Translations under genes and position numbers: made by a program
In this document: positions 1 to 8,157 of the stretch, piece after piece
How positions within the stretch are numbered: the stretch's first letter is position 1
How the letters are laid out: each line of letters begins with the position of its first letter
Notes under the pieces: model-generated
What the model was told of the DNA's origin: nothing
Seen by the model: the letters and a program-made list of their open reading frames with translations, nothing else
The model's database searches: none
From: Streptomyces sp. AW19M42
GTDB taxonomy: Bacteria; Actinomycetota; Actinomycetes; Streptomycetales; Streptomycetaceae
DNA: 49,880 nt
Assembly: GCA_000470535.1 (NCBI GenBank)
Contig: CBRG010000168.1
Span: forward strand, 1 to 49,880
Reading direction: 5' to 3'

Positions 1-560
1 TGGGCGATGTCGAGGTACGTGGTCGGCTCGTCGAGCAGCAGCAGATCGGTCTCCTGAGCGAGCGCCATCGCGATCCACACCCGCTGGCGCTGCCCGCCGG
101 ACAGCTCGTCCACCGAGCGGGAGCCGAGCGCGGTGATGTCGGTGCGCTCCATGGCGTCCGTCACCGCCCGCTCGTCCTCCTGCGACCACTGCTGCCACCA
201 GTGCTGGTGCGGCTGGCGGCCGCGGGCCACCAGGTCGGAGACGGTGATCGCCTCCGGGGCCACCGGGGTCTGCGGAAGCAGCCCGATCGACTGGGCGATC
301 TTCTTCGTGGGGATCTTCGAGAGCTCGGTGCCGTCCAGCAGCACCGCCCCGCCGCGGGGCTTGAGGAGTCGGCCGAGCGCGCGCAGCGTCGTCGACTTGC
401 CGCAGGCGTTCGGTCCGACGATGACCGTCACCCGGCCGTCGGGGACGGCGAGGTCCAGCTCGTGGACGACGGTGCGGTCCTCGTACGCGAGGGTCAGCCC
501 GGCCACCGTCAGCCGGCTGGTCACCGCGTCCTTCGTGTCCTGCTGCCGGGTCGTGGTCAT
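1..560 (-). CDS. iron-siderophore-type ABC transporter ATP-binding protein (3' end outside window)
   Basis: This is the ATPase of a FecBCDE/FepBCDG-type importer, which powers uptake of ferric siderophores or related metal complexes on the cytoplasmic face. The first about 186 residues are visible. They include a Walker A motif (GPNACGKST), a Q-loop region (GLLPQTP), the ABC signature LSGGQRQR and Walker B (LLLLDEPT). The gene runs off the left edge before the H-loop. It starts with an ATG at 558-560 that overlaps the TGA of the upstream permease (ATGA), so it is the third gene of a translationally coupled operon. No substrate-binding protein is visible, so the exact ligand cannot be read from this window. 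Vitamin B12 or heme are possible alternatives within the same transporter class. Confidence 0.93.
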   Translation of the reverse strand, partial: MTTTRQQDTKDAVTSRLTVAGLTLAYEDRTVVHELDLAVPDGRVTVIVGPNACGKSTTLRALGRLLKPRGGAVLLDGTELSKIPTKKIAQSIGLLPQTPVAPEAITVSDLVARGRQPHQHWWQQWSQEDERAVTDAMERTDITALGSRSVDELSGGQRQRVWIAMALAQETDLLLLDEPTTYLDIA

Positions 561-1627
561 GCGTTGCCTCCCCTGCGGCCACCGTGACCGCGGATGATCA
601 GCCAGATCAGATACGGGGCGCCGACCGCCGCCGTCAGGACGCCCACCGGCAGTTCGGTGGGGGAGAAGAGCCTGCGGGCCAGCAGATCCGCGAAGACGAC
701 GATGACCGCGCCGAGCAGCGCGGAGCAGAGCAGCGGGATCTGCGCGGTCCGGGTCATCCGGCGGGCGATCTGCGGGGCGAGCAGGGCGACGAAGTCGACC
801 GGCCCGGCCGTGCCCGTCGCCACCGACGCCAGGATCACGCCGAGTGCGACGAGCCCGAGCCGTACCCGGCCCAGGCGCACCCCGAGCGCGGTCGCCGTGT
901 CGTCGTCCATGGTCACGGTGCGCTGCGCGCGGGCCGCCCACAGGACGGCGGGCAGCAGGATCAGCAGCGTCCAGCCGATGGGTGCGGCCTCGTCGTAGCC
1001 GCGGCCGTTGAGCGAGCCGGTCATCCAGATCTGGGCCTGCTGGGCGACGAGGTAGTCGCCCTTGGTCAGGAACAGCGTGGTGACGGACCGCAGCGCGATG
1101 GCGAAGCCGATGCCGATGAGCACGAACCGGGTGGCGTGCAGTCCGCCGCGCCACGCGAAGGCGTAGACGAGCGCGGCGGCCGCGATCCCGCCGATCACCG
1201 ACAGGTACGGCAGGACGGTGTACGAGGTGATGCCGAACGTCATCGCGCCGACCGTGAGCGCGCTCGCGCCCTGGCTGATGCCGATGATGTCCGGGCTGGC
1301 CAGCGGGTTGCGGGCGACGGTCTGGATCAGCGCGCCGGCGATCCCGAAGGCGAGGCCGACGAGCAGCCCGACGACCATGCGGGGCAGCCGCAGGGTGCCG
1401 ACGACGAGTTCGTCGGCGGAGGGCCGGCCCAGGACCACCTTCAGGACCTCGCCCGGCGCGACGAAGCTCTCGCCGACGCAGAGGTACGCGACGCACAGGG
1501 CGGCCAGCAGGACGACCAGCGAGGCGGCGACGAGCGCGGCCCGGCGGTGCAGCAGGAACCGTCCGCGCGCCCCGAGCTTCAGGACGCTGTAGCCGGCGGG
1601 CCGTACGACGGCCGTGGTGGCGCTCAT
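557..1627 (-). CDS. FecCD-family ABC transporter permease (second permease)
   Basis: A 356-aa integral membrane permease of the FecCD/BtuC family, partner of the adjacent permease and ATPase in siderophore-type iron import. Many hydrophobic segments are visible. Family landmarks are the stretch around residues 80-115 ([20 protein letters not shown], then [21 protein letters not shown]) and the coupling-helix region [18 protein letters not shown] near residue 270. Length is normal for the family (about 330-360 aa). It overlaps the upstream permease gene and the downstream ATPase gene by 4 bp each (ATGA), so the three proteins are probably made together as a heterodimeric permease plus ATPase. 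Which siderophore is carried cannot be told from the sequence. Confidence 0.93.
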   Translation of the reverse strand: MSATTAVVRPAGYSVLKLGARGRFLLHRRAALVAASLVVLLAALCVAYLCVGESFVAPGEVLKVVLGRPSADELVVGTLRLPRMVVGLLVGLAFGIAGALIQTVARNPLASPDIIGISQGASALTVGAMTFGITSYTVLPYLSVIGGIAAAALVYAFAWRGGLHATRFVLIGIGFAIALRSVTTLFLTKGDYLVAQQAQIWMTGSLNGRGYDEAAPIGWTLLILLPAVLWAARAQRTVTMDDDTATALGVRLGRVRLGLVALGVILASVATGTAGPVDFVALLAPQIARRMTRTAQIPLLCSALLGAVIVVFADLLARRLFSPTELPVGVLTAAVGAPYLIWLIIRGHGGRRGGNA

Positions 1628-2634
1628 GCGGGCACCGCCTTCCTGCGCACCAGCGTGACCAGGAACGGCACCCCGATGAGTGCCGTCATGACGCCGGCCG
1701 GGACCTCGCTCGGCGGGAAGACGATCCGGCCGATCACATCGGAGACGAGCAGCATCACGGGTCCGGTCAGGGCGGCCATCGGGAGCACCCAGCGGTGGTC
1801 GCTGCCGACGATCGTGCGGGCGATGTGCGGGACGGCGAGGCCGATGAACGCGATCGGGCCGGCCGCCGCGACGCCGACGCCGGTGAGCACGGTGGCGCCG
1901 ATGCCGCCGACGATCCGTACGGTCGCGATCTTCTGCCCGAGCCCCTTCGCCATGTCCTCGCCGAGCGCGAGCGCGTCGAGCCCGCGGGCGACCGAGAGCA
2001 CGAGCACCGTGCCGACCAGCAGGAACGGCCAGATCTGCTGGGCGACCTGGGACTCCCGGCCGGCGATCGAGCCGACCTGCCAGAACCGGAACTCGTCCAG
2101 CGCGGACGCCTTCGTCGTCAGTACGGCCATCGTCACCGACACCAGCAGCGCGTTGATCGCGGCGCCGCCGAGCGCGAGTTTCACCGGGGTGGCGCCGCCG
2201 CGTCCGCTGGAGGCGATGGCGTACACCGCGACGGAGGCGATCGCCGCTCCGGCGAAGGCGAACCAGACGTACCCGGTGAGCGTGTGGATGCCCGCGTACG
2301 CGATGGCCAGCACCACCCCGACCGAGGCTCCCTGGCTGATGCCGAGGATGCCGGGGTCGGCGATGGGGTTACGGGTGATGCCCTGGAGCACCGTGCCGGC
2401 GAGGGCGAGGGCGGCGCCGACCATCAGCCCGATCAGGGTGCGGGGCACCCGCATGTTCCGGATGACCTCGGCGGCGTCGGAGTGCCCGCCGTGCAGCAGG
2501 GCGTCCAGGACGGCGGACGGGGCGATGGAGCGGGCCCCCACGGCGAGGCTGAGCAGTACGGCGAACAGCAGCGCCAGGACGGCCGCCGCCGTCATGAGAG
2601 CGCGTCTGGAGCGGCGTGGTGCGGCGGCTGGCAT
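1624..2634 (-). CDS. FecCD-family ABC transporter permease (first permease)
   Basis: First gene of the importer operon, encoding a 336-aa FecCD permease. A basic N-terminus ([11 protein letters not shown]) precedes the first membrane helix. The family signature [25 protein letters not shown] lies near residues 80-105, and [19 protein letters not shown] near residue 255. I chose the ATG at 2632-2634. The frame stays open to 2775, but that extension runs through the promoter-like A-rich region and encodes no family sequence. The start has only a weak ribosome-binding site. The iron-box-like site and tandem decamers at 2653-2685 lie just upstream, fitting iron-repressed expression. Confidence 0.9.
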   Translation of the reverse strand: MPAAAPRRSRRALMTAAAVLALLFAVLLSLAVGARSIAPSAVLDALLHGGHSDAAEVIRNMRVPRTLIGLMVGAALALAGTVLQGITRNPIADPGILGISQGASVGVVLAIAYAGIHTLTGYVWFAFAGAAIASVAVYAIASSGRGGATPVKLALGGAAINALLVSVTMAVLTTKASALDEFRFWQVGSIAGRESQVAQQIWPFLLVGTVLVLSVARGLDALALGEDMAKGLGQKIATVRIVGGIGATVLTGVGVAAAGPIAFIGLAVPHIARTIVGSDHRWVLPMAALTGPVMLLVSDVIGRIVFPPSEVPAGVMTALIGVPFLVTLVRRKAVPA

Positions 2635-2652
2635 CGGACCCAATCGAAAAGC

Positions 2653-2685
2653 GAAGCAAAGTGAAGCAAAGTAAGGCTTGGCTAA
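2653..2685 (-). promoter_or_regulatory. iron-box-like site plus tandem decamer upstream of siderophore importer
   Basis: On the minus strand the 14-mer TTAGCCAAGCCTTA (2672-2685) matches 10 of 14 positions of the core TTAGGCTAACCTAA of the DmdR/IdeR iron-box consensus. Immediately next to it, the plus strand carries GAAGCAAAGT twice in tandem (2653-2662 and 2663-2672). The block sits 19-51 bp upstream of the first permease start. It lies in an A-rich interval that also separates this operon from the divergent HAD gene. Assignment to DmdR is an inference from the partial match and from the function of the downstream genes. Confidence 0.45.
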
Positions 2686-2768
2686 GTCTAAGCACCGCCT
2701 CCGCGAGGCCGTCCCGGGGCGTACCGGGGGTGTGCCGGGCCCCGCGTCCGCTCGGCACAATGGAGGCC

Positions 2769-3399
2769 ATGGCATCGCACGCGCTGATGGTCGGCTTCGA
2801 CCTGGACATGACGCTCATCGACTCCCGGCCCGGCATCAAGGCCTGCTACCTGGCCCTTTCCGCCGAGACGGGGGCGGTGATCGACGCCGATCTCGTGGTC
2901 AGCCGGCTGGGGCCGCCGCTGGAGGACGAGCTGGTCAACTGGTTCCCGGCGGCCCAGGTGCCCGCGATGGTCGCCCGCTACCGTGAGATCTATCCCACAT
3001 ACGCGATCGTCCCCGCCCCCCGCCATGCCCGGCGCCTGCGAGTCGGTCGAGGCGATCCGCGAGCTGGGCGGCCGCGCGATGGTCGTCACCGCCAAGTACG
3101 AGCCGAACGCGAAGCTGCACCTGGCCCACGTGGGGATCGAGCCCGACGTGCTGACCGGCGGCCTCTGGGCCGAGGCGAAGGCGGAGGCGCTGCGCGAGCA
3201 CCGGGCGGGCGTGTACGTGGGCGACCACACCGGCGACGTGCGCGGCGCGCGGGCCGCGGGCGCCCTGTCGGTGGGCGTGACGACGGGCCCGTGCGACGCG
3301 CAGGAGCTCCGCTCCGCGGGCGCGGACGTGATCCTGTCGTCCCTGACGGAGTTCCCGGCCTGGCTGACCGCGTACGCGGCGAACGGGTACGCGGTGTAA
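2769..3399 (+). pseudogene. HAD-family phosphatase, frameshifted by one extra C
   Basis: A haloacid-dehalogenase-like hydrolase split over two frames. The first part starts MASHALMVGFDLDMTLIDSR and carries motif I (DLDMT). It reads correctly to TYAIVPAP near 3018. The second part, in the next frame, continues AMPGACESVEAIRELGG and carries VVTAKYEPN (motif II) and GVYVGDHTGDVRGA (motif IV) to a TAA at 3397-3399. Removing one C from the run at about 3015-3024 (ccccgccccccgcc) restores a single continuous frame of about 209 aa. The cause is either a true one-base insertion or a homopolymer sequencing error. An AGGAGG-like stretch (2762-2766) lies close before the ATG at 2769; the ATG at 2760 or 2787 is also possible. 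The gene is divergent from the siderophore importer. Confidence 0.85.
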
Positions 3400-3406
3400 C
3401 AAGGCC

Positions 3407-3631
3407 CTACCGCTGAGGTGCCCCCGCCCGCGCCGAGCGGACGACGCCCGCCGCGGCGACCAGGAACCCGACGCCCATCAGCATGCACACCGCGTACGCG
3501 ATGGACGGGAACGGCTCGGTGCCGAGGAACAGTGGGGCCATGGTGACCAGGGTCGCCAGCGCGCCGACGAAGAAGATGATCGCGCCGAGCCGGACCAGCA
3601 GGTCGCCCGCGCCAGAAGGGGAAGTACTCAC
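3407..3631 (-). CDS. small two-helix membrane protein
   Basis: A 74-aa protein with two clear hydrophobic helices, roughly residues 14-35 (LGAIIFFVGALATLVTMAPLF) and 43-64 (IAYAVCMLMGVGFLVAAAGVV). It has a short polar N-terminus and a basic C-terminus. It is convergent with the HAD gene, whose stop lies 8 bp away. I recognise no named family. Small membrane proteins of this kind are common in streptomycetes. Codon bias and GC look like those of the neighbours, supporting a real gene. Confidence 0.7.
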   Translation of the reverse strand: MSTSPSGAGDLLVRLGAIIFFVGALATLVTMAPLFLGTEPFPSIAYAVCMLMGVGFLVAAAGVVRSARAGAPQR

Positions 3632-3783
3632 CCCGTCAGAGTAGTTCTTTCAGGACACCAGTCCGGATGACCAGCCTTGACGAGGGGTACTGCACCTGTG
3701 GAGGCTTCTGCCAGCAGGGGGAGCGCGCTCACTGGACGGCCTGACCTGCTGAGGCTTTGTTCCGGCATACGGGTTGAGATGGG

Positions 3784-4176
3784 GTGCGTGCTTTGCCGAC
3801 TGGCAAGGTCAAGTGGTTCAACAGCGAGAAGGGCTTCGGCTTTCTCTCCCGCGACGACGGCAGTGACGTCTTCGTGCACTCGTCGGTGCTCCCCGCCGGA
3901 GTCGACGCCCTCAAGCCCGGCCAGCGCGTCGAATTCGGTGTGGTCGCCGGACAACGCGGTGACCAGGCGCTCTCCGTGGCCGTCCTCGACCCCGCCCCGT
4001 CCGTCGCGGCCGCCCAGCGCCGCAAGCCGGACGAGCTGGCGTCGATCGTGCAGGACCTGACGACGGTCCTGGAGAACATCACGCCGATGCTGGAGCGCGG
4101 CCGCTACCCCGACAAGGCGGCCGGGGCGAAGATCGCCGGCCTGCTGCGGGCGGTCGCGGACCAGCTCGACGTGTGA
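3784..4176 (+). CDS. cold-shock-domain protein with C-terminal extension
   Basis: A single-stranded nucleic-acid-binding cold-shock domain fills the first half: GKVKWFNSEKGFGFL (RNP1-like), then DVFVHSSVL (RNP2-like). It is followed by a separate about 60-residue extension (RRKPDELASIVQDLTTVLENITP...) predicted mostly helical. Typical CspA proteins are about 67-70 aa, so the 130-aa length is unusual for the core family, though extended versions occur in actinomycetes. The frame opens with GTG at 3784. A TTG at 3793 has the better-spaced GGGG (3781-3784), so the protein may begin LPTGKVKW. It is convergent with mqnD, with a 15-bp gap. It probably acts as an RNA chaperone in the cytoplasm. Confidence 0.9.
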   Translation: MRALPTGKVKWFNSEKGFGFLSRDDGSDVFVHSSVLPAGVDALKPGQRVEFGVVAGQRGDQALSVAVLDPAPSVAAAQRRKPDELASIVQDLTTVLENITPMLERGRYPDKAAGAKIAGLLRAVADQLDV

Positions 4177-4191
4177 GGTGCGGGCCCGGTC

Positions 4192-5049
4192 TCAGGGATA
4201 TGACAGCGCGTCCGGTCCGAGGGGCGGTACCAGCCCCTCGGCCGCGGCGCGGGTCAGCAGGCCGCGGATCGCCGCGTAGCCGTCCTCGCCGAGGTCCGCG
4301 GTGAACTCGTTCACGTACAGGCCGATGTGCTGGTCCGCGACGGACGGGTCCATCTCCTGGGCGTGCTCCTGGACGTAGGGGTGCGAGGCCCGCGGGTCGT
4401 CCCACGCCATCCGGACCGACGCGCGCACCGACTCCGCGAGCAGCTTCAGCGTCTCCGCGCCCAGCGAGCGCTTCGCGATGATCGCGCCGAGCGGGATCGG
4501 CAGGCCGGTCGTGTCCTCCCAGTGGCGGCCCATGTCGGCCAGGTTGTGCAGGCCGTAGTTCTGGTACGTGAAGCGCGCCTCGTGGATGACGAGTCCGGCG
4601 TCGACCTTGCCGTCCCGTACCGCCGGCATGATCTCGTCGAACGGCATGACGACGATCTCGCCCACCCCGCCCGGCACCGCCTCCGCGGCCCAGAGCCGGA
4701 ACAGCAGATACGCGGTGGAGCGCTCGCTCGGCACGGCGACGGTCTTACCCGTCAGGTCCGTGCCCGGCTCCTTCGTCAGGACGAGCGGCCCGCAGCCCCG
4801 CCCCAGCGCGCCGCCGCACGGCAGCAGCGCGTACTCGTCGAGGACCCAGGGCAGCACCGCGTACGAGACCTTCAGGACGTCCAGCTCGCCGCGCTCCGCC
4901 ATGCCGTTGGTGATGTCGATGTCCGCGAAGGTCACATCGAGGGCGGGCGCGTCCGGGACCCGGCCGTGTGCCCAGGCGTCGAAGACGAACGTGTCGTTCG
5001 GGCACGGCGAGAAGGCGATGCGCAGCGGGTCAGGAGTGGTCGCGGTCAT
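4192..5049 (-). CDS. mqnD: 1,4-dihydroxy-6-naphthoate synthase (futalosine menaquinone pathway)
   Basis: MqnD converts cyclic dehypoxanthinyl futalosine to 1,4-dihydroxy-6-naphthoate, a late naphthoquinone-forming step of the futalosine route to menaquinone. The 285-aa protein begins with the family signature LRIAFSPCPNDTFVFDAW and continues with ITNGMAERGELDVLKVSYAVLPWVLDEYALLPCGGALG. This is the periplasmic-binding-protein-like fold shared with MqnA. Length fits the family (about 270-290 aa). The start (ATG at 5047-5049) lies 20 bp inside the end of mqnB, indicating a coupled mqnB-mqnD operon. Streptomycetes typically encode mqnA and mqnC elsewhere, and neither is in this window. Confidence 0.95.
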   Translation of the reverse strand: MTATTPDPLRIAFSPCPNDTFVFDAWAHGRVPDAPALDVTFADIDITNGMAERGELDVLKVSYAVLPWVLDEYALLPCGGALGRGCGPLVLTKEPGTDLTGKTVAVPSERSTAYLLFRLWAAEAVPGGVGEIVVMPFDEIMPAVRDGKVDAGLVIHEARFTYQNYGLHNLADMGRHWEDTTGLPIPLGAIIAKRSLGAETLKLLAESVRASVRMAWDDPRASHPYVQEHAQEMDPSVADQHIGLYVNEFTADLGEDGYAAIRGLLTRAAAEGLVPPLGPDALSYP

Positions 5050-5737
5050 GGTGGGTCGTCCAGCCTTCCAGTACGGGTATGAGCTTGCCGAACGCGTCGG
5101 TGAGCGCGGCCAGCGCGTCCCCGATGCGCCAGGCGTCGCGGTCGCGGGGGCCGACGGCGTTCGAGACGGCTCTGATCTCCAGGACGGGCAGGCCGAGCCT
5201 GTCCGCCGCCTCCGCGACCCCGAAGCCCTCCATGGCCTCGGCGACGGCGCCGGGGTGTGCGGCGAGGAGGGCGGCGGCGCGCTCGGCGCTGCCGGTCACG
5301 GTGGAGACGGTGAGGACGTCGCCGGTCACCGCGCGGGTCGCGGTGGCCACCGCGCGGACCAGGGAGCGGGGCGGGAAGTGCCAGACCCGGCCGAAGCCGA
5401 GGTCGGTGACGGGCACGAAGCCCGCGGGGGTCTCGGCGCCCAGGTCGGCCGCGCCGATGCGGCCGGCCACGACGAGCGAGCCGACCGGGGCGACGCCGGT
5501 GAAGCCGCCGCCGATGCCCGCCGAGATCACCAGGTCATAGCGGTCGGAGGCCAGGGCGAACGCGGTGGAGGCCGCCGCGGCGGCCGGTCCCGCGTCGCCC
5601 GCGAGCACGTCGAAGGGGCCCGCGCGGTGGATCTCCGCGCCCGGCACCCGACGTACCGACACCTCGGAGCCGTCCCCGAACGCACGCGTGACCGCGTCCC
5701 GTTCCACCGGGACCGCGGTCACGACGAGCACGCGCAC
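5030..5737 (-). CDS. mqnB: futalosine hydrolase
   Basis: MqnB cleaves hypoxanthine from futalosine to give dehypoxanthinyl futalosine in menaquinone biosynthesis. It is a 235-aa nucleoside-phosphorylase-fold protein with VISAGIGGGFTG near residue 70, a central AEAMEGFGVAEAADRLGLP and LEIRAVSNAVGPRDRDAW near residues 195-215. The catalytic acidic residues are expected in the EAMEGFG and SNAVGPRDRD segments. The start is a GTG at 5735-5737, preceded by GGAGG about 7 bp upstream. The gene overlaps mqnD by 20 bp. Together they supply two consecutive-pathway enzymes. Confidence 0.93.
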   Translation of the reverse strand: MRVLVVTAVPVERDAVTRAFGDGSEVSVRRVPGAEIHRAGPFDVLAGDAGPAAAAASTAFALASDRYDLVISAGIGGGFTGVAPVGSLVVAGRIGAADLGAETPAGFVPVTDLGFGRVWHFPPRSLVRAVATATRAVTGDVLTVSTVTGSAERAAALLAAHPGAVAEAMEGFGVAEAADRLGLPVLEIRAVSNAVGPRDRDAWRIGDALAALTDAFGKLIPVLEGWTTHHDRDHS

Positions 5738-5794
5738 GGGAGGGACCTCCGAGGAAGGGACAGGAGGAGGAAGAGAATCAGGAGGAGGTGTGGG

Positions 5795-6277
5795 TCAGCC
5801 GGTCTTCTTGAGCTCGAAGTGCCAGATGCCCAGCAGCTCCTTGCCCTTGGTCTCCACGATGCTGACCTGCGTCTTGTTCGCCGTGGCCTCGCCCGTCTGG
5901 CTGGCGAAGAAGGCGCTGCCGGGGATGGACCGGTAGGACTTCTTGTACGGCTCCTGCTCGGCCTGCTGGCCGTTGATGAAGAGCGTCCAGCCGTGGTCCG
6001 AGACCGTCGGGTCCACACCGAAGTGGACCTTGTCGTCCATGGCGACCTTGACGGTCTTGTCGGCCTTCTTGTTGAGGCAGCCCTTGATATCGGCTTCCTT
6101 GAGGGCCTTGCCGTCGTTGTAGCAGGACGCCTCGGTGTGCACCGAGTTGTCGCCGACCGTCACGGTGGCGAGTGGCGTCGGCTTGTCACAGGCGGAGAGG
6201 ACAAGGAGTCCCGCGGACACGGCACCAAGAGCGACGCCGATTCGACGGCCCTTACCGGAGAAGAACGCAACGGTCAT
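5795..6277 (-). CDS. DUF2771-type lipoprotein
   Basis: A 160-aa putative lipoprotein. A basic N-terminus and hydrophobic stretch end in the lipobox LSAC near residue 29 (LGAVSAGLLVLSACDKP), so the mature protein should be lipid-anchored outside the cell. The mature domain has two cysteines (ASCYNDG, KGCLNKK) that could pair, and ends FELKKTG. The sequence pattern and its neighbourhood (upstream of mqnB, downstream of an MFS gene) match the actinobacterial DUF2771 family, whose function is unknown. There is a 57-bp gap to mqnB and a 27-bp gap from the MFS gene, so it may be cotranscribed with either. Confidence 0.8.
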   Translation of the reverse strand: MTVAFFSGKGRRIGVALGAVSAGLLVLSACDKPTPLATVTVGDNSVHTEASCYNDGKALKEADIKGCLNKKADKTVKVAMDDKVHFGVDPTVSDHGWTLFINGQQAEQEPYKKSYRSIPGSAFFASQTGEATANKTQVSIVETKGKELLGIWHFELKKTG

Positions 6278-6304
6278 GGGCCGAAGGCTATCGGTCGCTC
6301 CGGC

Positions 6305-7738
6305 TCATGCCACGCGGGGGTGCGGCGAGCCGCGCCGCGCGGCACCCAGCAGCCCCCGTACGGAGGCCGCCGCACCGAGCGCGAGGAGGCCGGCGGCGAC
6401 CGCCATGCCCAGTACGCCGTTGAGGGGCAGCGAGATCCCGATCGCGCCGCCCACCACCCACGCCATCTGGAGCAGCGTCTCGGAGCGGGCGAAGGCCGAG
6501 GTGCGCACCTCCTCCGGCACGTCGCGCTGGATCATCGCGTCCAGCGACAGCTTCGACAGGGCCTGGGTGAAGCCCGCCATGGCCGCGAGCGCGGCGACCA
6601 TGACCGTGCTGAAGAAGGCCGCGGCCAGTACGGCGACGCCCAGGGCCAGGCCCAGCACGGAGGCGATGATGATCTCCGGGCCGCGGGCCCTGAGCCAGGA
6701 GCCGACCGCCGTGCCCAGCGCGTTGCCCGCCCCGGCCGCCACGCCGACGATGCCGAGCGAGATCGCGGCGCTCTGCCCGGCGAGCGGCTGTTCGCGCAGC
6801 AGGAACGCCAGGAAGAAGATCAGGAAGCCGGAGAGCGCCCGGTGCGCGGCGTTGGCCTGGAGCCCGTGCAGGACGGACGGGCCGACCGAACGCAGCCCCG
6901 GCCGCTTCTCGCCGTTCTTCGCCCCGAACCTGCTTTTCCTCCTGGTCCCGGGCGTGGCGTCCTTGCGGAGCGGCTCCGGCGGGGCGGCGCCCTCTTCGTG
7001 CGGGTGCACCAGGCGCGCCTTGCGCTCGCCCTTGGCCGAGTCCACCTTGGGCGGCAGGGTGAAGGCGAGTACGGCGCCGCCGACGAAGATCACGGAGGCG
7101 CCGTAGAGCGGCCACGGCGGACCGATCGTCTGGAGCCCCGCCCCGATCGGAGCGGCCGCACCCGTCGCGAGGAGACCGGCGAGGGTCACCCGTGAGTTCG
7201 CCTTCACCAGCGAGAAGCGGGGCGGCAGCAGGCGCGGTACGACGGCGCTGCGCACGACTCCGTACGCCTTCGAGCAGACCAGGACGCCCAGGGCCGCCGG
7301 ATACAGCTCCAGGCCGCCGGTGGCGACCGCGCCCGACATGGTGAGCGCCAGCAGCGCACGGGCCAGCATGGAGCCCGCCATCGCCGCGCGGCGGCCGTGC
7401 GGCAGACGGTCCAGGAGCGGGCCGATGACCGGGGCGAGGACGATGAACGGCGCCATGGTGACGGCGAGGTACAGCGCGACCCGGCCGCGGGCCTGGTCCG
7501 TCGGTACCGAGAAGAACACCGTGGACGCCAGCGCGACCGTGATCATCACGTCGCCCGCGCCGTTCACCGCGTGCAGCTCGATCAGCTTGCCGAGGCCGGA
7601 CTCACCCGCCCCGTGGGCGTGCGTCGCCTTCCGGATGCCCCGGGCGGTCCCGGTGAACGGGGACCGCAGGGCATGACCGAGCGTCCGGCCCGTCCTGCGG
7701 AGCGGGCCGGGTCCGTTGTGCGACCTGGCAGAAGCCAT
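6305..7738 (-). CDS. MFS transporter
   Basis: A 477-aa major-facilitator protein with about twelve hydrophobic segments. It has a long cytoplasmic N-terminus (about 55 residues, basic). A large charged central loop near residues 235-285 (KVDSAKGERKARLVHPHEEG...GTRRKSRFGAKNGEK) separates the two six-helix halves. The inter-helix 2/3 loop contains DRLPHGRR, similar to the conserved MFS loop pattern. Substrate is not evident. The start is the ATG at 7736-7738. The gene points away from the DUF3027 gene across a 419-bp gap. Confidence 0.85.
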   Translation of the reverse strand: MASARSHNGPGPLRRTGRTLGHALRSPFTGTARGIRKATHAHGAGESGLGKLIELHAVNGAGDVMITVALASTVFFSVPTDQARGRVALYLAVTMAPFIVLAPVIGPLLDRLPHGRRAAMAGSMLARALLALTMSGAVATGGLELYPAALGVLVCSKAYGVVRSAVVPRLLPPRFSLVKANSRVTLAGLLATGAAAPIGAGLQTIGPPWPLYGASVIFVGGAVLAFTLPPKVDSAKGERKARLVHPHEEGAAPPEPLRKDATPGTRRKSRFGAKNGEKRPGLRSVGPSVLHGLQANAAHRALSGFLIFFLAFLLREQPLAGQSAAISLGIVGVAAGAGNALGTAVGSWLRARGPEIIIASVLGLALGVAVLAAAFFSTVMVAALAAMAGFTQALSKLSLDAMIQRDVPEEVRTSAFARSETLLQMAWVVGGAIGISLPLNGVLGMAVAAGLLALGAAASVRGLLGAARRGSPHPRVA

Positions 7739-8157
7739 TTGGTCATAGTGCCCCAGGACCAGTCGTCACGAACCGGGACAGGCGCGGGGCGCGGCGCGCG
7801 ACGCCCTGTCGGGTCAGTGACCTGCCAGGTCGCAGGGGGTGCGGGGCCGGCGGATACCAATGGCGGACAGTGCCCTTTACACGGGACACGGCAGCGGATA
7901 CGGCGTTGTTTGGGACGGGCAGGTGGGCGGGAAGCGGCGGAGAGGGTAGCGTGCGTAGCGCGCCACCGGCGGTTGTTCTTGGCCGCGCGCCTCTCGGCGA
8001 TCCCGCAGAATGGATTGCAGAAGGTGCGCCCGAGGCAGGCACAACGGGTGTGGACGTCGACGCGGCCCCCAGGTCCGCTCCGCCCGCAACCGAATGGCTG
8101 AAATCGATGGATGTGCTGGCGCGCTCGTGAGACTGGCGTAGGAGAGAAGCGAGACCT
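7739..8157. other. 419-bp divergent intergenic region (no convincing gene)
   Basis: This separates the MFS gene (minus) from the DUF3027 gene (plus). It should hold both promoters, but I cannot place a convincing -35/-10 pair. Short frames are open here, for example 7870-8130 on the plus strand, but their composition is arginine, proline and glycine rich with no ribosome-binding site. A purine-rich GGAGAG at 8141-8146 serves the DUF3027 start. Confidence 0.5.

Noticed and set aside
584..2674. Long plus-strand open frame (696 codons) opposite the ABC permeases
   Set aside because: Arginine-, aspartate- and glutamine-rich shadow of the minus-strand permease genes in high-GC DNA; no family motif, and the permeases are unambiguous.
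7870..8130. 86-codon plus-strand frame in the MFS/DUF3027 gap
   Set aside because: No ribosome-binding site, no recognised similarity, and Ala/Gly/Pro-rich composition.
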